Source: Actinomadura pelletieri DSM 43383
GTDB taxonomy: Bacteria; Actinomycetota; Actinomycetes; Streptosporangiales; Streptosporangiaceae
Length of the DNA stretch: 64,000 nucleotides
Direction of reading: 5' to 3'
Assembly (NCBI RefSeq): GCF_003634705.1
Contig: NZ_RBWU01000005.1
Location: 682,001 to 746,000, forward strand
Part shown: positions 49,915 through 56,707 of the stretch, piece by piece
Layout of the letters: each line of letters begins with the position of its first letter
Position numbering within the stretch: the first letter of the stretch is position 1
Made by a program: the position numbers and the translations under genes
Notes under the pieces: generated by a model
The model's database searches: none
Told to the model about the DNA's origin: nothing
The model's input: the letters and a program-made list of their open reading frames with translations, nothing else

Positions 49915-50645
49915 TCGAGGGATTCGAGCCGGGCCTGTTCGCGGGGCGCCGCGCGTTCGTCACCGGCGGCACGTCCGGGATCGGGGCCGCGACCGCGGCG
50001 ATGTTCGCCGAGCTGGGCGCCGAGGTCATCGCGCTCGGGCTGCGCCCGGCCGACGCGAACGAACTGCCCCGGCACACGGGCGTCCGCATCGTGGAACACG
50101 ACGTTCTGGACGGTGGCGGCCTGACCGAGCTGATCACGGAGGCGGACCCGCTGGACGTCCTGGTGAACTGCGCCGGGGTCAGCCACGACCGCGACGAGTA
50201 CGACCTGGAGCGCTGGCGCCGCGTCCTGGACATCAACCTGACCGCGACGATGGTGGCGTGCCAGGCGGCCCGTCCGGCGCTCGCCCGCCGCGGCGGCGCC
50301 ATCGTCAACGTCTCGTCGATGTTCGCCTTCTCCGGCAGCCGGGACCGTCCCGCCTACAGCGCGAGCAAGGGCGGGATCTCGCAGCTCACCCGGTCCCTGG
50401 CGGCCGAGTACGCCGCCGACGGCGTGCGCGTGAACGCGGTCGCGCCCGGGTTCGTCGTCACGCCGCTGGCGCGGGGGCTGCTGGACGACCCGCCCGCGGC
50501 GGAGGCGGTCCGGGCCCGGATCCCGGCCGGACGGTACGGGCGGCCGAGGGAGATCGCGTCCGTGGTGGCGTTCCTGTGCTCCCCCGGCGCGTCGTACGTC
50601 ACCGGAGCGATCCTGCCGGTCGACGGGGGTTACCTGGCCGTATAG
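49911..50645 (+). CDS. SDR-family oxidoreductase
   Basis: A 244-aa short-chain dehydrogenase. NAD(P)-binding TGGTSGIGAATAAMF (~17-31), NCAGVSHDRDEYD (~84), serine in IVNVSSMFAFSG (~129) and the catalytic Tyr/Lys in RPAYSASKGGISQLTRS (~146-162) are all present, with ASYVTGAILPVDGGYLAV at the end. It acts on an alcohol or ketone. Translation is coupled to the zinc dehydrogenase. Its last residues are followed by an AraC-type regulator on the same strand. Confidence 0.92.
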   Translation: MIEGFEPGLFAGRRAFVTGGTSGIGAATAAMFAELGAEVIALGLRPADANELPRHTGVRIVEHDVLDGGGLTELITEADPLDVLVNCAGVSHDRDEYDLERWRRVLDINLTATMVACQAARPALARRGGAIVNVSSMFAFSGSRDRPAYSASKGGISQLTRSLAAEYAADGVRVNAVAPGFVVTPLARGLLDDPPAAEAVRARIPAGRYGRPREIASVVAFLCSPGASYVTGAILPVDGGYLAV

Positions 50646-50705
50646 CGTCGAACACCGCATAGGCTCCACATGAGGGGGTTCGGCCGACCCGGGGAGGAGC
50701 TCACC

Positions 50706-51665
50706 ATGCCGGCACCTGCACAAATGATCTCCCAGGCGAGCACGGAGGAGGTCGATCCGCGCGAGCGCATCGAGTTCTGGGAGGACTACAACCGCAGAGC
50801 GCTGGTCGGGCTGTCCTGTTCCTCCTACTCGGACCGGGGCCTGCTGGCGCGGCAGGCCAACTTCAAGCTCGGGGACGTCGAGCTGGCCGACATCAGCGGC
50901 AACGCGCACGCCATCGAACGCACCCCGAAGGTGGCCCGGTCGGCCCCGAAGGACTCGGTGTTCGCGTCGCTGCTGGTCACGGGCGAGGCGGTGTTCCTCC
51001 ACGAGAACGGCTGTCTGTCCGCCACGTCCGGCGACCTGGTCGTGTACGACACGCGGCGGCCGTACCTGTTCGGGTTCTCCTCGTCCATGCGGCAACTGCT
51101 GGTCGACATCCCGCGCGACCTGTTCGCGGAGCTGTGCATGCCGGGCGGCGTCCCGGCGCCGATGCTGTTCGGGCGCGGCACGGCCCGTGAGGGCGAGCTG
51201 GTCGTGGCGCTGCGCTCGGTCCTGGAGAACCCGCGCGGGGGCGACCCGGCGGGCGCGGGCGACACCGTCCTCGACCTGATCAGGATGCTGGCCACCGAGC
51301 GGTCCGGCGGGCGCGCCGCGCCCGCCGCGTACCAGACCCAGCGCATCGTCGCCGAGGACTACATCGAACGGCACCTGCACGACACCTGTCTCACCCCGAG
51401 CCAGGTCGCGGGCGTGATGGGGGTGTCGGTCCGGCATCTCGGACGGATCTTCGAGTCGGCGGGCACCACGCCGTCCCGGTACATCCTGGAACGGCGCCTC
51501 CAGCGCGCCCATGACGATCTGACCGCGCCGGGCGCGGCGGACACGACCATCGCCGACATCGCCTACCGGTGGGGGTTCTCCAGCCAGGCGCACTTCGCCC
51601 GCCACTTCCGCGCCCGGTTCGGCCGCACCCCCACCGAGACGCGGGCCGCTACAGCCGCTCGATGA
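50706..51665 (+). CDS. AraC-family regulator of the catabolic cassette
   Basis: A 319-aa regulator with an N-terminal AraC-binding-2-like domain (EVDPRERIEFWEDYNRRAL, GDLVVYDTRRPYLFGFSS) and a C-terminal AraC helix-turn-helix (LTPSQVAGVMGVSVRHLGRI, TIADIAYRWGFSSQAHFARH). Such proteins activate catabolic genes on binding an aromatic or acid ligand. ATG 50706 follows GGGGAGGAG and is preferred over ATG 50670. By position it is the likely activator of the cupin-MFS-dehydrogenase genes. Its 3' end overlaps the convergent thiolase gene by 17 bases. Confidence 0.9.
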   Translation: MPAPAQMISQASTEEVDPRERIEFWEDYNRRALVGLSCSSYSDRGLLARQANFKLGDVELADISGNAHAIERTPKVARSAPKDSVFASLLVTGEAVFLHENGCLSATSGDLVVYDTRRPYLFGFSSSMRQLLVDIPRDLFAELCMPGGVPAPMLFGRGTAREGELVVALRSVLENPRGGDPAGAGDTVLDLIRMLATERSGGRAAPAAYQTQRIVAEDYIERHLHDTCLTPSQVAGVMGVSVRHLGRIFESAGTTPSRYILERRLQRAHDDLTAPGAADTTIADIAYRWGFSSQAHFARHFRARFGRTPTETRAATAAR

Positions 51666-52794
51666 TCGTGGCGTTGGCCTGGCCGCCGCCCTCGCACATG
51701 GTCTGGAGCCCGTAGCGTCCGCCGGTGCGCTCCAGCTCGTGGAGCAGCTTGGTCATCAGGACGCCGCCGGTGGCGCCGAGCGGATGGCCGAGCGCGATGG
51801 CGCCGCCGTTCGGGTTGGTCTTCTCCAGCGACGCGCCGGTGTCGTGGGCCCAGGCCAGCGGGACGGGCGCGAACGCCTCGTTGACCTCGAAGACGTCGAT
51901 GTCGCCGATCTTCAGCCCGGCACGGTCCAGGGCCTTCTCCGTCGCGGGAATGGGCCCGGTCAGCATGTAGACGGGGTCGGATCCGCACATCGCGAGGGTG
52001 TGGACGCGGGCGCGCGGGGTGAGGCCGTGCCGCCTGACGGCCTCCTCGGACGCGAGCAGCAGCGCGGACGCGCCGATCGAGATCTGGGACGCCGCGGCGG
52101 CGGTGATCCGGCCGCCGTCGCGCAGCGGCTTGAGGCCCGCCATCTTCTCCAGGGTCGTGTCGGGGCGGGGCCCCTCGTCCCGGGTCAGCCCGGCGATCGG
52201 CGCGATCTCCCGGTCGAAGTAGCCCGCCTCGATGGCCTTGGCGGCGCGCCGGTGGCTCTCCAGGGCGTACCGTTCCAGGTCCTCACGGCTGTGGCCCCAT
52301 TTCTCGGCCATCAGCTCGGCGCCGCGGAACTGGGAGATCTCCTGCCTGCCGTACCGTTCCGTCCAGCCCTCGCCGAACGGGAACGGCATCCCCTTCTCCA
52401 GGGCCATGGTGACGGACGACCCCATGGGGACGATGGCCATCTGCTCGACCCCGGCCGCGACGACGAGGTCCTGGGTGCCCGACAGCACGCCCTGCGCGGC
52501 GAAGTGGACCGCCTGCTGGGACGACCCGCACTGCCGGTCGATGGTCACGCCGGGCACGGACTCGGGCAGCCCGGCCGACAGCCACGCGGTGCGCGCGATG
52601 TCGAGGGACTGCGGGCCGACCTGCATCACACAGCCCATGATCACGTCTTCGACGGCGGCGGGGTCGACTCCGGTGCGGTTGACGAGTTCCTTCAGCACGT
52701 GGGCCCCGAGGTCGGCGGGGTGGACGTCCTTCAGTGCGCCCTTCCTGGTGCCGACCGGGGTCCGGACCGCGCCGACGATGTACGCCTCGGCCAC
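51649..52794 (-). CDS. Acetyl-CoA acetyltransferase (thiolase)
   Basis: A 381-aa thiolase. The nucleophilic cysteine is in TIDRQCGSSQQAVHFAAQG (~83-101); the catalytic histidine in GGAIALGHPLGATGGVLMTK (~339-358) and the second cysteine in MCEGGGQANATIIERL at the end. It condenses or cleaves acyl-CoA with acetyl-CoA, in beta-oxidation or its reverse. GTG 52794 is preceded by GGAGG at good spacing. An adjacent AraC gene is convergent, and the gene itself lies downstream of no other beta-oxidation gene, though an acyl-CoA dehydrogenase is at 37496. Confidence 0.94.
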   Translation of the reverse strand: MAEAYIVGAVRTPVGTRKGALKDVHPADLGAHVLKELVNRTGVDPAAVEDVIMGCVMQVGPQSLDIARTAWLSAGLPESVPGVTIDRQCGSSQQAVHFAAQGVLSGTQDLVVAAGVEQMAIVPMGSSVTMALEKGMPFPFGEGWTERYGRQEISQFRGAELMAEKWGHSREDLERYALESHRRAAKAIEAGYFDREIAPIAGLTRDEGPRPDTTLEKMAGLKPLRDGGRITAAAASQISIGASALLLASEEAVRRHGLTPRARVHTLAMCGSDPVYMLTGPIPATEKALDRAGLKIGDIDVFEVNEAFAPVPLAWAHDTGASLEKTNPNGGAIALGHPLGATGGVLMTKLLHELERTGGRYGLQTMCEGGGQANATIIERL

Positions 52795-52856
52795 TGCGCC
52801 TCCAAGTTCTTCGGTTCCGTCCCGCGACCGAGCGAGATTCGGTGAGTGTCTCGAGA

Positions 52857-54875
52857 TTACATCGCGCGCAGGCAGGTCGCCCCGTCCGCCTCGTCGCCGA
52901 GGGACGCCTCGGCGAGCCCGCGCAGGACGTCGGTGAGCTCGGGATGCTCGTCCGGCGACCATCCCTCCAAGTGGTGGGCCAGGCCCTCGCGGCGGGCCGT
53001 GAACAGGCGCTCGGCGGCGGCCCGCCCGGGGCCGGTGATGGTGAGGGCGCCGTTCACGCGCCGGACGTACCCGGCGTCGACGAGCCGGTCGACGAACGGG
53101 CGGCCCTGCTCGATCGGCACTCCGGCGCGTTCGGCGAGGGCCTTGCCGGTGACCGTCCCGTCCTTGGCGATCCGGCACAGCGCCCAGACGCTGCCCGGCG
53201 GCAGCGCGACACCGGCCAGCGTGCTCAGCCGCGCGTACAGCTCCCGGGCCTTCGGGTCCTTCCGCATGAGTTCGCTCAGCGCGCGCTCGATCTCGTGCCT
53301 GGACGAACGGACGGTCGGTGCGGCACCGAAACCCTCGCCGTAGTCACGCGTCTGCGAGGTCGCCCGTAGCGGGACCTCACGCAGGAACCACGTCAGGACG
53401 AACGCGACGAGCGCCACCGGGACGGCCCAGAAGAACACGGCGTCGATCGACTGCGCGTAGGCGTGCAGGACCTCGTCCTTCACCTGGGCCGGGTACCTGT
53501 CGAGCAAGCCCGGATCCCCCTGGACGGCCGCCGGGTTGAACCCGGGCGGCAGTACCCGCGCCAGATCCTCGATGCGGTCGGCGAGCTGGTTGCTGAAGAT
53601 CGAACCGAACACCGCGACGCCGAACGATCCGCCGATCTGCCGGAAGAACGTCACACCGGACGTGGCCGCGCCCAGATCGCCGTACGGCACGGCGTTCTGC
53701 ACGGCGATCACCAGGACCTGCAACACCAGGCCCAACCCGAAGCCGAGCAGCGCGAACCGCTGGCTCATCGTCACGGTGGAGGCGTTCTCGTCCAGCCGCG
53801 AGCACAGGTACATGCCCAGCGCGATCAGCGGCGTCCCGACCACCGGGAAGACCTTGTAACGGCCGGTGCGGCTGATCAGCTGGCCGGAGCCGATCGAGGC
53901 GACCAGCATGCCGAGCATCATCGGCAGCAGGTAAACGCCGGACAGCGTCGGCGACACGCCGTGCACGACCTGAAGGAAGATCGGCAGGAAGGTCAGCGCG
54001 CCGAACATCGCGAATCCGACCGCGAAGCTGATCGCCGCGCCCAACGCGAAAACCTGGTTCGCCAGCAGCCGCGGCGGCATGATCGGCTCGGCCGCGCGGC
54101 GTTCGACGAGCAGCCACACCACGATCAGGGCGACCGACCCCACGGCGAGCCCGATGATCGGCGCCGACAGCCAGTCGTAGGTCGTCCCGCCCCAGGTCGT
54201 CATCAGGACGAGGCCGACGGCCCAGCCGACGATCAGCAGGGTGCCGAGATAGTCGATGCGGTGCCGTTCCCGCTCGCCCGTCGTGCGCAGCACCGCCGCG
54301 ATGACCAGCAGAGCGACGACGCCGATCGGCAGGTTGATGTAGAACACCCAGCGCCACGACAGGTTGTCGACGAACCAGCCGCCGAGCAGCGGGCCGCACA
54401 CGCTCGCCACGCCGAAGACCGCGCCGAAAAGCCCCTGGTAACGGCCGCGTTCGCGGGGCGACACCACGTCCCCGACGATCGCGACGACCAGCACCATCAG
54501 CCCGCCGCCGCCGAGGCCCTGGACGGCCCGGAAGCCGATCAACTCGGTCATGTCCCGCGCGATGCCACACAGCGCCGAACCGACCAGAAAGATCACGATG
54601 GACGTCTGGAACAGCCGTTTGCGCCCGTACTGGTCGCCGAGCTTGCCCCACAGCGGTGTCGAGGCCGTGGCGGCGAGCAGGTACGCCGTGACGACCCACG
54701 ACAGATGGTTCAGGCCGCCGAGGTCGCTGACGATCGTCGGCAGCGCCGTGGACACGATCGTCTGGTCCAGCGCCGCCAGCAGCAACGCCAGCATCAGCGC
54801 CCCGAGCACGACATAGAGGTCCCTGCCCTTGGGCATGGTCCGCTCGTCCGCCGCCGTCGCCGTCCCTGCCGTCAT
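52857..54875 (-). CDS. DHA2 (EmrB/QacA-type) MFS pump with C-terminal winged-helix domain
   Basis: A 672-aa protein. Residues ~15-515 are a 14-helix drug/proton antiporter (LLLAALDQTIVSTALPTIVS, LWGKLGDQYGRKRLFQ, RAVQGLGGGGLMVLV, WRWVFYINLPIGVVALL). Residues ~545-672 are a MarR-like winged helix (HEIERALSELMRKDPKARE, VALPPGSVWALCRIAKDG, ADVAALDIG-like arrangement as ALAERAGVPIEQGRPFVDRL, VRRVNGALTITGPGRAAAE). A pump joined to its own DNA-binding-like domain is a known but unusual actinobacterial architecture. The substrate is unknown. ATG 54875 fits the first helix. Confidence 0.88.
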   Translation of the reverse strand: MTAGTATAADERTMPKGRDLYVVLGALMLALLLAALDQTIVSTALPTIVSDLGGLNHLSWVVTAYLLAATASTPLWGKLGDQYGRKRLFQTSIVIFLVGSALCGIARDMTELIGFRAVQGLGGGGLMVLVVAIVGDVVSPRERGRYQGLFGAVFGVASVCGPLLGGWFVDNLSWRWVFYINLPIGVVALLVIAAVLRTTGERERHRIDYLGTLLIVGWAVGLVLMTTWGGTTYDWLSAPIIGLAVGSVALIVVWLLVERRAAEPIMPPRLLANQVFALGAAISFAVGFAMFGALTFLPIFLQVVHGVSPTLSGVYLLPMMLGMLVASIGSGQLISRTGRYKVFPVVGTPLIALGMYLCSRLDENASTVTMSQRFALLGFGLGLVLQVLVIAVQNAVPYGDLGAATSGVTFFRQIGGSFGVAVFGSIFSNQLADRIEDLARVLPPGFNPAAVQGDPGLLDRYPAQVKDEVLHAYAQSIDAVFFWAVPVALVAFVLTWFLREVPLRATSQTRDYGEGFGAAPTVRSSRHEIERALSELMRKDPKARELYARLSTLAGVALPPGSVWALCRIAKDGTVTGKALAERAGVPIEQGRPFVDRLVDAGYVRRVNGALTITGPGRAAAERLFTARREGLAHHLEGWSPDEHPELTDVLRGLAEASLGDEADGATCLRAM

Positions 54876-54964
54876 GCCCCGCCCGTACCCGATCACCCGG
54901 CGGGCACGCCCGTACCGTCCTCGTGACGACCGACGGGACGAGCCGCGGGCTAGTGGTGGGACGG

Positions 54965-55366
54965 CTAGCCGAGGACGTCGTGGGCGACCTTCGCGGCGCC
55001 CAGGCCCGCGGCGGTCCCCGCGATGCCGACGGCGCCCGCGGTGACCCAGATCGGAAGCCGGGACCGCGTCCGCAGGGCGCTGAACGCGTCGAGGGCGTCC
55101 ACGGCGAGGCCGATGCGCGCCCACTGACGGCGCGCGGCCGCGTCGCCGCCGAGCAGGTATCCGGCGCCGAGGGCGATCTCCCGGGCGGCGTACAGCCGGA
55201 CCATGAGGTCACGGCCGGGGTCGGTGCCACGGCTGATTCCGGTCACCCGCATGGCCGGCCCGGGGGCCGCGAACACCGCGAGGCCGAGCCCGATCCGCGC
55301 GCGGGCCAGGGTCGTCATCACGCCGTCAAGCCCGTCCCGGCCGTCTGTTTCCATCACATCTGCCAC
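54965..55366 (-). CDS. Small membrane protein of unknown function
   Basis: A 133-aa protein with about three helices (ARARIGLGLAVFAAPGPAMR, LYAAREIALGAGYLLGG, IWVTAGAVGIAGTAAGLGAA). It has no recognised domain, although the GLDFxxxP-like RARIGLGLAVFAAPG segment occurs in several small actinobacterial membrane proteins. GTG 55366 is favoured because TACCCT (55379-55374) lies exactly 7 bases before it without a ribosome-binding site; ATG 55354 is the alternative. It lies between two convergent/divergent unrelated genes and appears monocistronic. Confidence 0.68.
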   Translation of the reverse strand: MADVMETDGRDGLDGVMTTLARARIGLGLAVFAAPGPAMRVTGISRGTDPGRDLMVRLYAAREIALGAGYLLGGDAAARRQWARIGLAVDALDAFSALRTRSRLPIWVTAGAVGIAGTAAGLGAAKVAHDVLG

Positions 55367-55373
55367 GCAGGGG

Positions 55374-55379
55374 AGGGTA
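55374..55379 (-). promoter_or_regulatory. -10 hexamer of leaderless small membrane protein gene
   Basis: On the minus strand TACCCT ends 7 bases before GTG 55366 with no Shine-Dalgarno sequence, the same geometry as in other genes of the window. Confidence 0.42.
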
Positions 55380-55474
55380 TCCGTGCGCCTCCCTCTCGCG
55401 CAGATCCGGGTGACCCGGGCCGTGGACGTCTATCGTTTCCAGAAGGCGGCACTCCCCCCGGACGGAAGGTGACC

Positions 55475-55636
55475 ATGGAAGGCATCCTCGCCCTCATCGT
55501 CGTGTCACTCCTCGCCGCGTTCTGCATACGCTGGGCCGCGGTGCGGCTCCGCCTGCCGATGCCCACCCGTGTCGCGGTGATCACGGTGTTCGTTCTGGTG
55601 GTCCTGACGATGTACGGCAACCATCTGCGCGGCTGA
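55475..55636 (+). CDS. 53-aa single- or double-pass membrane microprotein
   Basis: A 53-aa protein starting at ATG 55475 after GGAAGGTGACC. It has two short hydrophobic segments (ILALIVVSLLAAFCIRWAAV, ~4-23, and VAVITVFVLVVLTMYGN, ~33-49) separated by a basic Arg-Leu-Arg turn (RLRLPMPTRV). It matches no family I know. The good ribosome-binding site, hydrophobic pattern and lack of an overlapping gene make it a plausible small membrane protein rather than a chance frame. Confidence 0.55.
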   Translation: MEGILALIVVSLLAAFCIRWAAVRLRLPMPTRVAVITVFVLVVLTMYGNHLRG

Positions 55637-55736
55637 CGTGGCCGCCGACCAAAAAGTCTGTAGAGAATTCCGAACTTACGCCCTCGACGGTGAGTCATAA
55701 CTGACGAAACCGGATCCACGCCCCGTTCGACGCCCG

Positions 55737-56636
55737 ATGGCGCCTCCGAGCGGTACCCCGTCCGGCGGAGCCGGTTCGAGTCGAGGGAGCCCGACCGCGA
55801 TGCAGGAGAACGGCGGCGTGATCGCCCCGCACCTGAGGCGACTGCTGGAGTTCGTCGAACCCGACCGCGACGACGTCTGTCTGGACGTCGCGCGCGGACG
55901 CGGCCCGATGCCCGCGGCACTCGGCCCGCAGGTACGCCATATGACCGCCGTCGACGCGATGCCCGTCCCCGTGACCGCGCCCGTGCCCGCGGGCGTCCCC
56001 GCGTCGGGAACGTCGCGGCGGCGCATGTCGACGGTCGAGTTCGGGACTGGACCGGTCCGCATCGCGGACGGCGACGCGCTCCCGGCCTCCGCGGCGGCCA
56101 CGACACGCGAGGACCGCATCCCGCATCCGGTGGGCCCCGACGGTGTCCGCATCCGCGCTGACGCCACCGCGCTGCCCTACAGGGACAACACCTTTTCCCT
56201 CGTCACCGCCCGGTTCTCGCTCTACAACCTGGGCGACCCCGACCATGTGCTACGCGAGTTGCTGCGGGTGTGCCGTCCCGGCGGCCGGGTCGTCATCGCC
56301 GATCTGGTCCGCGGCAACCTCGTCGGGCCCGACCGGGACCGCATCGAACGGCTCCGTGACCCCGACCATCCCGGCACCCCGACCATCGCCCGGCTCACCG
56401 AGATGATCACCTCGGCGGGTGGGAGCATCCGCCGCCTCGACGTGTTCACCGTGGAACGCCCGGTGGAGCCGTGGCTCGCGGGGGCGTGCGACGACGAGAC
56501 CGCCGAACGCATCCGCGTCGCCCTCGTCGACGAGGTGGACGGCGGGCCCCGGACGGGCGCGAAGCCCCGCGTCATCGGCGGCGAACTGTGGTTCACCCAG
56601 ACCTGGGCGCACGTCGCCGCCGAACCGATCTCCTGA
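55737..56636 (+). CDS. Methyltransferase-like protein with an internal insertion
   Basis: A 299-aa protein resembling class I SAM methyltransferases: motif I-like CLDVARGRGPMPAAL (~47-61; the normal GxGxG is changed to ARGRG), the later DATALPYRDNTFSLVTARFS (~142-161), a UbiE-like segment, and LRELLRVCRPGGRVVIADLV (~170). Between the first two blocks lies an extra stretch of ~65 residues (~75-140) rich in Pro, Val, Thr and Arg that would interrupt the Rossmann fold. Starts at 55737 or ATG 55800 are possible. It may be an active, altered or degenerate methyltransferase. Confidence 0.65.
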   Translation: MAPPSGTPSGGAGSSRGSPTAMQENGGVIAPHLRRLLEFVEPDRDDVCLDVARGRGPMPAALGPQVRHMTAVDAMPVPVTAPVPAGVPASGTSRRRMSTVEFGTGPVRIADGDALPASAAATTREDRIPHPVGPDGVRIRADATALPYRDNTFSLVTARFSLYNLGDPDHVLRELLRVCRPGGRVVIADLVRGNLVGPDRDRIERLRDPDHPGTPTIARLTEMITSAGGSIRRLDVFTVERPVEPWLAGACDDETAERIRVALVDEVDGGPRTGAKPRVIGGELWFTQTWAHVAAEPIS

Positions 56637-56707
56637 CCGGTCGGTGCGCCGCAGCGGGTCCGTCGCGATCGGTGACGGCTCGTCCACCACCCACGCGCGC
56701 ATGGCGG

